In this document: positions 44,914-57,906 of the stretch, piece by piece | Layout of the letters: each line of letters starts with the position of its first letter | Numbering within the stretch: the stretch's first letter is position 1 | DNA from: Stichopus chloronotus | Taxonomy: Eukaryota; Echinodermata; Holothuroidea; Aspidochirotida; Stichopodidae | Assembly: GCA_021234535.1 (NCBI GenBank) | Contig: CM037833.1 | Location: 4,284,397 to 4,348,396, forward strand | Direction: 5' to 3' | Length of the DNA stretch: 64,000 bases | Made by a program: the position numbers and the translations under genes | The notes under the pieces: generated by a model | Databases searched by the model: none | What the model was told of the DNA's origin: nothing | What the model saw: only the letters and a program-made list of their open reading frames with translations

Positions 44914-46648
44914 TTTCACGTACTGGCAGGCTTATCAACAACTGGAAGTGTTTCTAGAAGAATGAGCATAATGTTGAGAAGACTGATTTCTGCAACTGAA
45001 CCAGCGGATGATAGTTTTTCTCATAGACCTTTTTTTTTTCAACGGATCTTATTCGAACTGACTACGGCAATACCGATGCTTTCTATTGAATGTATGTTTT
45101 ATCGATCGCTTTCAATACTGGGTTTGCATGCGTTAGCTGTACGGTACATGTCGTGTGTATGAACGACCCCTGTGCAGTCAGGGTGGTTCATATATTACCC
45201 TAAAAGCTACACTAAGCCTCTTCAAGTTAGCCTTACATGACGGTATTTCCCCTCTGTCGTAAAACTCGACTAAACAGGAACCGCGGAGACAGGGAGGGGG
45301 GATGCGGGGGGATGCGGGGGGGTTTGCAAGGGCTTTAGGGCCTCACTTTTTCTGCCGCGGGCATTTTGGGCCCCTTAAACTGCTTTTATTTCATTAAAGC
45401 CCCTTCGATAATTAGCCCCCGCACTTCAAAATTGGCTCCGCGTCCCATGCTAAAGGGAGGAACTTGCACCGTATTTGAACTGTATTTCAATCCAAACTTG
45501 AATCTTATTTCAAACAGTATTTAACCTGTACTTTTTGACACTAAAGCCTATAATACATTCGTGTTGGGGTGTTGTTAAATCACATCTAACTACATGAAAG
45601 ACAAAAAAGCCGTGTTTAGTAGGACTATGAATTTATTTCGCGATTTGGTTAACACGGTTACACTCAGTTAGGCCAATTTTAAAAGAATACTCACTTTTTA
45701 GTTGAGATTAATATATCCTTATTAATTGTTACGAAGTCCATGTGATATCCCATAGGCAGATAGGCCATATGGTGTAAGGACACCTTCCAGAGAACTCAAG
45801 TACATGTCGATATAGCAGTTTATACTACTATGCCGTCATCAGTTACGCATACACAAGTTTCAACGATTTCGTAGATACACATGCAGTTTCAGGCTTACTT
45901 TGACACACTCTCAAGGGGTAGGGTTGCGGCAAGTCCTTTTTATTTTCCTTTCTAATGAAATATAGGTTATATGGACGTTTGACCTTCAAATTAAAATACC
46001 AGACCCTACAAGTATGACTCGTGAGGAACAATTGTCTTGGCCAGATAGGCTACTTACATAGTGTACTAAATTTGAGCTGGATCAGACTTTTAAAAGCCTA
46101 GGAGTTAACGGGACACTTACATGTGTGCACGCTAACACGCAGAAACACACACTCACGAAACTTTCCACATCTCTGCAGTACCCCGTTATTGTGTAGTATT
46201 CATCCTTAAGTTGTTATTTTTAAGATTCGAGTGGATAGATGGGGTGATTATGAAGACGTGGTTCAGCTGAGCGACTTTATGCTTCATTCTTATAAAGTGA
46301 TGTAAGAAGGAGAAATCTGTACGATGTATGTGTGTGTGTTCATGGCCTATGTGTATTTGCGGGTGCATGGAACAACATCACAAAAATGTAATATACGAGA
46401 CGAGGGTGACTAAGCCTTTAAGTTTTCTGCTATATCACATATCTTCATCCAAACCAATTGTTTGTGCTGTTCTCAGTTGAGTTATATAAAATATAAATAC
46501 ATATATATATATGTATTTTCTTCGTCTATTTATTTGAATTTTATTATGAATCATAAAATGATTTTCAATCATCTCAATACGAGACATTGCCTTACTCCGC
46601 CGAGTGGACAAAGTTTTTTTTTTTTGGTTTACTTTTTTTTCCGTTCAG
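44914..46648. other. No firm gene
   Basis: The minus frame 45843-46031 includes KENKKDLPQPYPLRVC, between an AG and a GTAAGC donor, and might be an exon. G-rich runs lie near 45290-45330. Nothing else recognised. Confidence 0.3.
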
Positions 46649-46899
46649 CTCACATGAAACGGGGGCAGTCAAAGGGGCGGCGGCTTCAGAGGCGCTACAC
46701 CCAGACTAAACGTTGCCGGGTCACCAAAGTAAAAAAAACATTCGCCACCATATTTTCTCCACATATAGCCTACATTCCAAATAAAAAGGAAATTTGTTGT
46801 TTCGAAATCAGCATTGATGGGCAACCCCGAATAATGTCATGTCCTATTTCGTTTCAGTCTCCAAAGAAACCAGTGAAGTTTTCCCTATTCTGGATTTAA
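46649..46899 (+). CDS. Candidate terminal exon, basic protein
   Basis: A long pyrimidine tract and acceptor (TTTTTTTTCCGTTCAG) open an 82-residue frame in phase 1. It starts HMKRGQSKGRRLQRRYTQTK, strongly basic, and goes on KKEICCFEISIDGQPRIMSC to a TAA. The basic head could be nuclear or RNA-binding. No domain recognised and no upstream exon found, so this may be chance. Confidence 0.25.
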
Positions 46900-47639
46900 A
46901 GCATCTACATTTTAAGTGTAAAAAATGTCTTTACACTTGTTTGCGAAGCTGTATTAACAAGGTTAATTTTCAAAGTTATATCACTGACGATCCCATAAAA
47001 CTTTGACCTTTACCGAACAGATCAGGGTTCTTCCCCTTACCATGTGGCAGCCAAATATTAGATGTGAAATCTAAACAATTTTCTGCTTTGGGATATTGTG
47101 TTGAAAGTTTTGTTTTACAGTAAAACCAACACTCAATGACCTTTTATTGTAGGCCTACGTGTTAAGACTCTCAGACGAAACTGGAAATTTGCCCAAAAAC
47201 TTTTTACCTATTTTGGAACAAAGATTTGAAAATGAAGAGCTTATTTGGAGAAACTTACCATAAGTATATTGAAGGAATTTTATGGAAGAAAACTTGAAAA
47301 AAAAATAGAGTCATCAGTATTTAAGACCAATGACTGGAGTCTTCATTGCTTAGTAGTTAGCTTTGTTCCTTTATCTCTTTCCTCCCTTTCTCCTTCCTTC
47401 TCCTCTTTGTTATCTCTTGCTGTCCGTACGACTTCTCTGTCTATCGCATAGTAATTGCAGTTTAAGTGTTAACTGTTGCTTGTCCTTACTTGTATAAGGT
47501 GACCCAGCCTCAACAAGCTTTGCTTCTGTTAGGTCTCCTCCACTATGGAACGTCATACAATTTGCAGAAGTTTTAATGCACCATCTTTAAGCCCACAATT
47601 TCTAAATACCCGAGAGCTACCCGGGCTTCAAACCAAATA
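46900..47639. other. No gene seen
   Basis: A weak inverted GGTCA piece (ACTTTGACCTTTACC) near 47004, and a CT-rich run (TTTCCTCCCTTTCTCCTTCC) near 47380. Confidence 0.35.
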
Positions 47640-47960
47640 ACGCAGTCTTTCACCTGGACCTTACCAGGGGCCGTAATGTGGGACCCAAGAGCCCACCCCT
47701 TCGGGGGTGCTTCGTAATGTGCGTCGAACGCACTTTAATTCCTTTACCGACAGACCGATCTCGAACTGTATTCGCATCTTCCCTGCACCATGAGAAAAGT
47801 GGGTGATGGGGGCGGTATAGGCAACGCGCTTAGTTCTGTCGGACTCGGGAAGGGACTCATCATCTCAACCGGCTCGATGAACGTGTGATGATGTGATTAA
47901 AATATTGGAACACCCTTTTGCACAGCCTTGTGGGCCTAAACAGTTTCAATTGTACAAGGC
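47640..47960. other. GC-rich block with two perfect hairpins
   Basis: The block stands out in composition from its AT-rich flanks. CACCCC-TTCG-GGGGTG (47694-47709) is a 6-bp stem with a UUCG tetraloop. Ten bases on, GTGCGTCGAACGCAC (47719-47733) is another 6-bp stem. Downstream are GGGCGGTATAGGCAACGCGC and GATGAACGTGTGATGATGTG. I found no tRNA or 5S promoter boxes. It may be a SINE or LINE tail or a structured RNA. Confidence 0.4.
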
Positions 47961-48269
47961 CAAAGATGAAATGATGAAAACATGGCCTTTATAAGTCTCC
48001 GTATTACTTTGGCCGATCGTTTTTCTTTTGTAATTCTCACACTTGACACACATGTCACCATTGACAAATTTAACGAATACCTTCCTTATTATAATCCTAT
48101 CGATAATTGGACAGGATATAATCTATAACAGTGAAGAATCAGGCGTTTGAATTTGTCGTACAATATGAATGATCGGCCATTATTCGTAATATACGGCAAT
48201 TTGTAAGATAAGGCTCATTTTTTGGCCAAATTTTCCAGCTGGGTCCTTTAAAGTCGTGCATATTCATCA

Positions 48270-48600
48270 CTCCACAATGAAATTCGTCGAAGTACCTGGA
48301 GATGATGGATTATTTGCGACGGCAAAATACTTGGAGATGGCATATTACCTGACCCGTTTGGCGAATGAGTTGCACCGAAAGGGTCACATGCACGTATTTT
48401 CCTGTGTCAAGTATTTTGACTTCGGAAGTACTTTGGTGACTTCAAATACATCAAAAAATAACGAATACACGTGATTTTTTACCACGAAATACATTTCTAA
48501 CATGCAAATATATCTGAAACAAAGTATTCCAAAAGGCGTCAAAATACCTGGACAGACGGCATTATCTGCGCAGACGGTAGATTATCTTAATAGTCGTCGA
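48270..48600. repeat. Drifting AAATACTTGGAGA word array
   Basis: CAAAATACTTGGAGATGGCA (48321) recurs as CAAAATACCTGGACAGACGG (48540). Between are related words (GTCAAGTATTTTGACTTC, GAAGTACTTTGGTGAC). It follows the same design as the word arrays at 1300 and 21985 but I see no clear mirrored halves. No coding support. Confidence 0.45.
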
Positions 48601-51600
48601 CGTACAGTACCGTGACCCTTTTTGCGTTCCATACTCCACGGCATCTTCTGTGATGTAGTTGATGTTATTATTTGTTTAGTATCTGAGTATGCTACAGTGG
48701 AGATAAAATTGGAGTCTTCAGTATTGAAGTTCAATCTGCCCAAAATTAAGAATGAAGCTGGTTGAGGTATCATATTTTGTTGACGGTGCAAGTGTGAAAC
48801 ATGTTTACTTGCTCTTCAGAATGTTTGAAAGTCAGAATTTTGGAATGAAAATCGGGAATTGTTAGTTTCCTTGAAGAATATGGTCTTCTAAAGCAAAATA
48901 AAAAATATCGTGGGGGGGGGGCTGAAACTTATCTGGCATACATCTTCTAAGCTATAGATCATGGCTCCAAGACGAAATTAGATCTTTTTCCCGACGAGGG
49001 GTCAGCCTTCCCTGCTGGGGTGGGGGGGCAGTCCCGCCACCCTAACCCCGCTGGCGCCACCCTTGCGCTACCGGTCGATTTCTCATGGGATGATTAAACA
49101 AACGTGTGGTTCGGGTCACTTGACCCCACCCCGCATTCTCTCTTTATCCTACATTCAGGTGACCTCCAGTCATCCGAGTACCCGGACAGCGTTAGGTCTC
49201 TATAATATTAATAGGTAACAGTCTAGAAAGATATATGAAACGGCAGTATTTATCGTTTTGGAACGGCAAAGAATTGGTCTTCTAAGGACTGATGTGGTGG
49301 TGTCCCTCCCCAGGGTGCCTCAGGTCCAAGTCACCATCCCACGTAGCCTAGGCTGATCGAAATCGGGAAGTCCATGAACAGTCAGGTGACAAAATTGTGT
49401 GCATTGCAATGAAACCGTATTCAAATAGCCTTATCATTATGCAAACTTAATTGAACCACTCACGACGATCACTAGTTAAGTATTTTTATAACACCCTGAC
49501 GTAGAGACGTAGCCAGAGGGAGAGCAGGGCGCGACTGCTCCGCCCACTTTCAGCGTCAACAAAATGTTGAAACTATTGTTTTTGCAGGCGGGTATTTTGT
49601 CAGTGCTCTTTTGAACTTGAATTCTTCATTGTCGAATTTGTAGTTCGCTGTTACCTCCATAATAATCCAGAGACGTAGCGGAGGGGTGGGGGTAGAGGGT
49701 AAATTCTAATTGTACAGTCTAGTATACTATAACGGTACAGCACTGCATTATCATCTTATATGCTGTGAAACTTTTGTATAGCCTACGTAACGCACAACTG
49801 TTAACAATAGATAGCTAGTGTAAGCTAGTTTCCTTCCTTTCAATGCTCAACCCCATCATTAAAACGATGTATAATGCTTGTATTCAGTGTACCTGTCTAC
49901 AAGATTATCTGCTTGCTTGACAAATTTCTCAAAAATTAAGTAAACTCTGCCGAGCAAATCATTTGCTCGATACTATTTGCAGCATTTGAAATGATGCTAA
50001 TAGTATCGGTCGTGATGCTGAGTAGTTCCAAATGTTCGTCTGTGCATTGATGGGCGGTTCCTCCGATTGGTTACGTCATGATGGGCGAAGAACTGCCGAG
50101 GGAAAATTCAAATTTGGTTTTTGAAATCTTTTCTAAAATTTACCTTTCTATGCGTTTTCAGGGTATTCTGATAATGTGTGGGAATATGAGGATAAAAGCA
50201 GAGCGGCCGGTCCGTTACGCCCCCAGTCACATTTCAGACCGGGCACCCTTGCATTTATCCCCTAATTGGATGACTACGCATCAAATTCACCTTGTAATTG
50301 GAAAACGCATTTTCGAAACTGAAGATGTCTCGCTGCAGCTGAGTCTGAATGCAACTCTTGTCATAGAAGTAAATGATTCTTAATGAAACATTTTTGCACC
50401 CCTATTTATATCTTATAACTATTTTACATCAGGGGAAATAAAATTAAATAAAGTTTTCTGGCCGAGACTGGCACTTATCCGAAAATTACACCTACAGATT
50501 GTTCAGCGGTAATGGGCTCTACAACAGTTGTAATACAGAGTTCGACCCGTTCGTTCGCAATTAATTGTCACGGTTTACACTCTATACCCATTGGCACCTG
50601 TATGAAGCAATTAATAGAGCGCACCCCCCTCGAATCACTCCAAAGGCGTTTAAGCTTTATTCTTGTAGGGGTGGGGTGAGGTGTGTTTCCGACCGAGTCA
50701 TGGATCTATTTAACCATGTTTTATCACAAGTGGTTCTCGAACTACTAAAATTTCCGCGCGCTCTGGGCCCTTTAGACTTTGCTTCATTGTCTAATTTATC
50801 ACTACCTTCTGATAGCGATATCCGGAGAAATTAACACAGCAGAAAAATGTGTTAGTTTGTACGAATCACCAGGAAAAAGAATCGCCTTGTAATTTGCAGA
50901 TAGGTTTGGCTGAGAAATTTAGACTGTTTTGATGCAGATTCTGAATTGTGTGAAGATAATAATGTTATGTAATGCAAAATTTCAGCGCAATTTTTTCTCA
51001 ATTGTCATGGTTTGCACTTCATTTCTTGAGACCATCATTAAAGTAATAGTGCAGCTCCGACGATTTTTCATGGATAGCTCCATTTCACATCTAGGTTAAC
51101 TAAACTCAGGAAAAATTTCTGTGTAATTTATGTAAAAGAACATGTATAAAGGTGCAATGTTTGTCAGTGTCGTCATTCATATGATGTCATATTACAGGCA
51201 GCACACGTTTTTTCCTGCTTGAATTTTTATTACGTTCTTAATTCAAACAGGAAAAAATATGTTGATAATATGGATATCATGTAGCGGCTTCATCCAAAGT
51301 CATAGATTGGAAGCCTGCCCTCACTTCCGGTGTCCACTTGGCAAACAAATTCTTCCAAATTCCCAGAAAAGTTTTCTTGCCAATTTTTGTGTGAACATTC
51401 CTTTCTTTCGGCGGATGACTAATTATGCATCAGCCGAAACCTGCTTGACACGAGAAGATGAACAAAGAACTCTTGACACTTTGCGCCCTACTTCTCAACG
51501 ATTAGGCACGAGCCTCCATCTCTAGTGAGAGTTGCGAATTTTTATTAAATACCCGATTATTGACGACAATAATACTCGCATATTCATCTTCATATTTTTA

Positions 51601-53439
51601 CCCCAATTTCCCTTTATATACTTCCCGGAGAACTCTTTCAACTTCCTTAGCAAAGCCACGTGGTTCGCGACAGGAAAGCGAAAAGTTCTTAACAGCATCA
51701 CTTCAGTAATTCACCGATTTATATCTGTTACTTGTATTTTACAATTTGGAATATCGACCAGGACCGGAACATATTGACCACGGATTTAGCCAGAGCGATT
51801 GTTTATAAATCATATGATAATGATGAAACTGGCAAAGCATTGCACCAGACTCCAATTGTTCAAAAATTTCTCACGGAGGAAAGGGACACCCCTCCCCCAT
51901 ATGTTACAAATGACCCCCCTTGCATAATCCTGGCTACATCACTGCCGTGATGGAAACAAAATGATGGATTTCTTGACGCTGGGGAGGCTTATCTGCGGAG
52001 CTGGCGGAAGGTAAAAAAATTCTCTTAGAGGAGACCATGGCCATTTCATTTTTTGGAGGGGGGGGGGGGAAGTGTAATATATCATGCAAGACAGTCCTGC
52101 GATGCCCCAAAATAGCAAGTGCCTGCGCTCTCCTTTATGTGACCCCGTTGCCAACATACTCAGGTTTCCGTCTTATATTTTGCTTAACGCTGAGTTGTGA
52201 AGTATGCGAAACGCCACCACTGGGGGTTTCTTTGTCTGCGGTGACGACCCTTACCACTGGGTGTAAAATAGCATCAAATCAACATGGTTTACACTGGTTC
52301 TTATTAGTGAAATGCCCTGTAGTCAAAAAAAAGTATAAAAAAAGTCAAAAAAGTTGATCAAAAAGGCAAACAGTAAAAGAGAACTTTCTTTCTCTAATCT
52401 GATATTTGAAGAATAAATTTAAAAACATTAATTTTAACATCATATGCCAATAAAAAATCATGATTACAAACACTTTTCAAACTTGTGGAACAACTTAACA
52501 GTAACTAGTGTCTGGCAGTTAGTGAAATGGCAAATCTTGGTGTACATAACTTTTACAATCCATCACCTTCGCTTGACACTCAATTTCTCCAAGCTCTTAA
52601 AGTTACATGTCACACTGTAAAGAGATGACCACACTACGTGCACTGTAGCTATAAACCTGTTGCCACTGTATGTACATGGAGCTACAACATGTCTTAACTT
52701 AGTACTTAAGCATTGCACCAGCTGTAATATTTTATATGAAACGCTGTAGAAAACTGTACCTTCAAAAATAAAAAATAAACAAGAAAACAAAAGCAAACAC
52801 AAAACAGACAGAAAGGTATATGTGGATATAATCTTATTTCTGCATTCTATAGGCAAAACTTCTCAAATGAGCTTTCAGTAACATGAGTTTAATTGTCGAG
52901 TGTCATGTACAGTCCCATGTTCTAGTTCAAACTTGACTACATGCTGCGTTATGAGATGAGTACTCCTGGATGAAACATGTCAGTAAAATCAAGACAGGCA
53001 GATTTGCAGTGGTTCACTCAGTGGTGGTTAACGTATGTTACTCAGTCTTACAAGTGGACACCAAACATTGATTGCTGACCGTATCTTGATATTTTAGGAG
53101 ATTTTTGGAAATCCTCATAGTTTAACATCACTACCAACTGGGTCCTGACCTGGTCATATGAAATCACCATTCCTGGATATTCAAAAGTGATAAAATGGTT
53201 CCCCCTGAAATCAGTGTTCAATGTATGCTATGGGTGGACACCAAATGGAAAACACTGTTTGTGGTCACATTAGATGAGATGAGATATTGTAGTCACTTCG
53301 CTAGTGGAGCTATATATTGTACTGTGCACCCATGGGAGAATGGTTGCCATGGAAACGCTTGGAGTGGGTGCATGAGTAGCAACACCCCAGGGGTACCCCA
53401 TGGTAGAGTGACCATGGGTACCGGAGGGCCCTGTTGGGT
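48601..53439. other. No firm gene
   Basis: CCGATTGGTTACGTCATGATGG at 50057-50080 combines a CCAAT-type and a CRE-like site just before an ATG; the frame behind it (50078-50383, starting MMGEELPRENSNLVFEIFSK) has no domain. A frame at 51259-51525 is also unsupported. AGACGTAGC words with G-rich tails (49505, 49670) and G-runs (48913, 49020, 52058) are pieces of interspersed repeats. Confidence 0.3.
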
Positions 53440-53980
53440 GGTGTAAATGAAAACGTGTTGGTGCCAATGTGCGTATATGTGTATCTGTGTGTGCCTAAAA
53501 CACTTTGCTTGTTAACACAGTATCTGAAGAAGAAAACTGAAACATTTCTCAATTTTGGTACATGCGTGCCCCATATTGAGAGGAAAAAACCTATGGAGTC
53601 AGGGGATTACCAGGACTCAACTTTGAAAACATTGTTAACATGATATCATGAGGTAGGAGGCATGGATGAATATCATACTTAGCATATAGATGTGTTATAG
53701 TAAGAAAAAGATCCTATTATTTTTTGTGGGGGTCAAACCCTGAAAGTCTTGTTAGCATGATATCTTGAGGTAGGAAGCTTGGCTGAATGTCATTCAAAGT
53801 ATATAGTAAGTAGTAAGTATGTAGTAAGTATGTAGTAAGTGCTATCACTTTTGGTGGGGGTCAAAGAACGTCTGAGGTCACCAAAAATCAAACCCTGAAA
53901 TTTTGTTAATACGATATCTCGAGGTAGTAATCTTGGATGAATGTCATACTTAGAATGTAGATGCATTATGGTCAGAGAAA
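53440..53980 (+). repeat. GGTCA-type dispersed repeat, three units
   Basis: A TGTGTATCTGTGTGTG lead, then units with GTTAACACAGTATCTGAAGA, GTTAACATGATATCATGAGG and GTTAGCATGATATCTTGAGG, each followed by GGTCAAA-type words. Spacing is about 120-130 bases. Confidence 0.7.
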
Positions 53981-54829
53981 ACCTTGCTGCAAGTTAACTT
54001 TACTTATACAAATAAGAAACTCTAAACTCATTTGAAAACACTAGCGTAGGCTTTAGCAGTATATAAGTTATTTTTTCCTTCAAAATACACCCTTAAATAA
54101 ATGCCCCATTTCAAAAATACACACCCACAGGGTGTTCATTAGACAATATACTGTCGTCAAAAGTTCATTATGTAAGCAAACTACAATGCACAAAACATCT
54201 TTCAATATATGATCATAAAACTTTTCCGATTTTTGTTTCTTTCACAGATTGAAGAGGTTGATGCTGTATCAACATTTTCCGGAGAATTCAATATTATGGG
54301 AGCAGATAAGGAAGGGTAAGAAAATATTAAAGATAAAATACATCAATTAATACTCAAGTTACAATGTTAAACCAAGAAACAAGATTTGTGACTTTCTGTC
54401 ATACAGAAAAATTTTAAATTACAATGTTTTGGTAAAAATTGCAGTGTAAGACAATAATGAGTTATGGTCAAACACACGTATGGAAGCTAGAAAATGGCTG
54501 TCAAACTCAAAGGTGCTACATCAAATTCAACTAAGATACAGGGCAAAACAAGTCACACTAACAAAGGGGATATTGCCATCAGACAGAGCCTTAGGTTTAA
54601 CTTAATAACAAATCTTCAGTTTTATGTCACCTCTGACAATGAAAGATAAAATTCTTAAGCAGGAAATCTGGGAAAGTACTTTTGATCGGAACACACCAGT
54701 AAATCCTCACGAACCACATCAATTCCAAAAGTGGTTTGATACAGTAGCTTAAACTGTATGGCAAATAATAGATATTTTTGTCCGTATAATTACCAAAATA
54801 TCAAAATTCATGCATTTATTGCACTTTGT

Positions 54830-54960
54830 CCAAGATTCCATGTGAGCCCTATAGCCCATTTTGTACAAGTGTGCAAAATATCTTCCTCATACAAATTCTA
54901 TTGTACAATCTTAACAGTTTGTCATAATGATACTTGGGTATGGTATACTCAGAGTGCACA
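54830..54960 (+). repeat. Partial copy of the long repeat
   Basis: CCATGTGAGCCCTATAGCCC and TTGTACAATCTTAACAGTTT match the middle of the long repeat at 58864-59905 (CCATGTGGGCACTGCGGCCC). It lies in the intron of the gene above. Confidence 0.6.
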
Positions 54961-54964
54961 GAAA

Positions 54965-55340
54965 TTTTCATAACATGATATCTTGAGACAGGAAGCATGG
55001 ATGAATGTCATACTAAGGTAGATGCGTTATGGTGACTTGGTGAGAGAAAGTACCTTATCACTTCTGGTAAAGGTTAAAGTTCATCCAAGGACACCAGAGG
55101 TTTAAACCCTGGAAACCTTGCTAACACCATATTTTGAGGTAGGAACCTTGGCTAAATGTCTTAATTAGTGTGTAAATACGTTACAGTAGGGAAAAACCCC
55201 TGTTGTTTTGGTGGAAGTCAACGGTCACCGGAGGGGCATATCCTGAAAATCTTGTGAACACAATATCTTAAGGAGCATGAATGAATGCCATACATGGTAT
55301 GTAGATATGTCATAGAAAGACGAAGAATCTTAATGTTTTT
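54965..55340 (+). repeat. GGTCA-type dispersed repeat
   Basis: Units with AACATGATATCTTGAGACAG, ACACCATATTTTGAGGTAGG and ACACAATATCTTAAGG, with GGTTAAAGTTCATCCAAGGA and GTCAACGGTCACC between. Older and more decayed than the 55600 copy. Confidence 0.65.
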
Positions 55341-55599
55341 TGAAACCTCAATGCATTGTTGCATTCTAATTCATATAATTCTGGGATAGTAGTACCTTCA
55401 GAATGTATTGTTAATGCTCTCTGATACTCAAGTAATAGTCTATCCAGAGTGAACAGAAATTTTGGGTCCAAGACGTCAGATGGGTCGCAGGGTCCATTTT
55501 GTGAAATATTGTGAAATGATTAACCCCTCCTTTAGTTAATGTTAAGCACAGTTGACATCATGGCATATTGATGCTTGGTAAGTAGTCTGTGTGAAGTTT

Positions 55600-55790
55600 T
55601 CTTTAAATTTTGTGCATGTGTTCATATATATATATGTGTGTATGTTTATAACACATGGCTTGTTAACACGGTATCTCAAGAAGTACATAGATGCCCCATA
55701 TTAAGAAGAACACTACTGTTTTTTGTGGAGGTCAAAGGTCATCTGGGGTCACCAAGACTCGATCCAAATGTACCACTGGTGATATGCAAA
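55600..55790 (+). repeat. GGTCA-type repeat with perfect DR1 site
   Basis: A TATATATGTGTGTATG microsatellite, GTTAACACGGTATCTCAAGA, then AGGTCAAAGGTCA at 55729-55741, a perfect direct repeat of AGGTCA with one base between (DR1, the site type bound by RXR heterodimers, HNF4 and COUP-TF). GGGGTCACC follows. Confidence 0.75.
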
Positions 55791-56279
55791 CCACACGTTG
55801 AAAAACACTGCTCAGTTTATTTCATTAAATGTCTAGAATATAAACCATATGAAGTTACAAATGTTTGAGCTCTGGTTACTTACACAATTTTTTCTTTTGT
55901 GCAGGGAAATAATATACGCTCATATTGGAAGATGAGAGGGAAGTCGAAATTCCAGCGGCAATATTTGAGGACATAGGGCTGACATATACCGAATTTTTGG
56001 AGAAAACACCGTTGGTGGCAAAACATTCATGTGTGCAGGAACAAAGTCACTCGACTCGTTTTACCATCGCATGTTTAAAATATTATTACCTTTGTGCCAT
56101 CTGACAACTACTTCAAGATCATAGACCTTCCTTCCTGCCTCCACCACACTCCCTTCAAGACCAATATTGATTGGAAATCATCATCTTTAAAAATGAAAGC
56201 CATACATTTTTAACATTACCCCATATATTTCTTAATACAAACAGCAAAATTTAGTAGAAACCCCAATTAATTGCTTTAC

Positions 56280-56499
56280 TTAAAGGGAAATACGGCGTTT
56301 AGAATACACCAACATGACATACAAAAGAAAATAGCAGTAATCATTGATATCAGTTTCATCTCCTCAAAACATTATGCATGTGATAAATAATGGAAGATGC
56401 ACCATTTTGAACTGTGGAGAGCTAATTTCATGAAGAGAAGGCTACTGTCCTTCCTTATTTTGAAAAAAAAACCACCAAACAAACGCCCTATTTCCCTTT
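56280..56499. mobile_element. TTAA-type MITE, copy 3
   Basis: TTAAAGGGAAATACGGCGTTT at the left; AAACGCCCTATTTCCCTTTC at the right, where the TTAA is lost. Orientation as copy 1. Confidence 0.75.
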
Positions 56500-56904
56500 C
56501 CCAATACTTATAACTAATGTCTCAGCAATTTATTGCTTATCACTAGAAGCTTTGAATAACAAGTATTTCCATATGTATGACCAAGAACCACAATGTTATA
56601 ACACCATCTTGATTTGAGTATTCGTAAAAACTTGCCTTATTTCATATGTTGTTATTATATTGTAAATAACATTTTTTTGTAGTGTTTTACAACATCAATC
56701 AGGAAACCAGGTATGTTTTCATAATCTTGTAAATACATTTTTTGTAGTGAGTTACAACATCAAAGAAGAAAACTTAACCTAAAAATATATTAGTTTCAGA
56801 TTACATGTTTCTAAATACTACTTTCGCACTTTCACACATTCAAATAAAACAACAGCAACCATTTAAAAAACCAATAATACATATATGTTTAACGAAACGC
56901 CGCT

Positions 56905-57425
56905 TCCAGCATGGTGGTGTGAATTTCTGTGATTGCACAATGTCACTCTGTCTATCTATCTGTCTGTTTATCTGTCCACAATTTGTTCCAAATGCTTCTA
57001 TTCTAGCATGCTTGCCCCATTATGAGTCACATGTAAGTGTCCACTAATGAGTGAGTAGCTAATGATTAATAGTCGTTTGGAAAACTCATCACCATTCACT
57101 TTTCCACATAAGTTCCAATTCATATACCCACAACCACTACAAACCATGAAGAAAAATTAGTAAAAAATGACAGATTTCATAAGTATTGGATGTGAATCGT
57201 AATGCTTATTAAAAGCATTGTTATTTGGTACTACCTTTTCAACTTTTTCAACATTAATTTATTGACAGATAAACTTCTGCACTGTTGGGACTCTAGTCTA
57301 TGAAATTCTGAAAATTGTGCAGCCCGACAAATTCTCATGTACAGTGTTGATGATTTGGCATAATGATATTAAGTGGTTCCTTCAAGAAGTTAAGTTATGA
57401 GCTCCTGCACCAATGGTGCTCTAGT
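56905..57425 (+). repeat. Long dispersed repeat, internally deleted copy
   Basis: It starts with TGGTGTGAATTTCTG and TCTGTCTATCTATCTGTC, jumps near 57025 to what lies 600 bases further in the full copy (58864-59905), and ends GCACCAATGGTGCTCTAGTT. The last 300 bases match the other copy closely. Confidence 0.75.
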
Positions 57426-57906
57426 TGCTTTTATATTTAAGCTACCTTTGGTAAAAGTGCTATGGGCAATTCATACTCAAAAAACAATAACTCTCAAGCA
57501 TACATCACTATTTAGTATTTACGCCTACAAACACTATAATGTCATAACTAAGGAAAATTTTAGCTTATTTCGGTCAACAAATTTACGAAGTTATTGTACA
57601 CGAAAACTTTTGTTATAATTTGATTTTTTTTTGGGGGGGGGAACGTAAATCTTTTTTATGAATATTGCCTACACATGTAGCCAACCTCCCACTTGCCAAC
57701 TTTTTGGATAGTTCTCCATTAATATACTGATTTCTTAAACAGACATATATTATAAAACACAAAAGTCCTAAACAAATAATCTGCCAAATATGTCTCATGA
57801 TTGTTGTTTTCTGAACATTAAATTTACAGCTTTATCATTCCATGAAATGCTATTGCATAACTCACATTATGCAACCTATGTCTTTTAAATTTATTTCATA
57901 CCATAC

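Larger units (their letters stand above)
54248..56104 (+). pseudogene. Two exons of an unrecognised gene, second frameshifted
   Basis: Exon 54248-54315 has a textbook acceptor (TTTTTGTTTCTTTCACAG) and donor (GG/GTAAGA). It reads EEVDAVSTFSGEFNIMGADK. Exon 55905-56104 follows a good acceptor (TTTTCTTTTGTGCAG); in phase it reads EIIYAHIGR and stops. One base over, a 60-residue frame opens: LEDEREVEIPAAIFEDIGLT, then EFLEKTPLVAKHS to a TGA. So the second exon seems to carry a one-base shift, either a mutation or a sequence error. No domain recognised. The intron between holds two GGTCA-repeat blocks. Confidence 0.4.
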
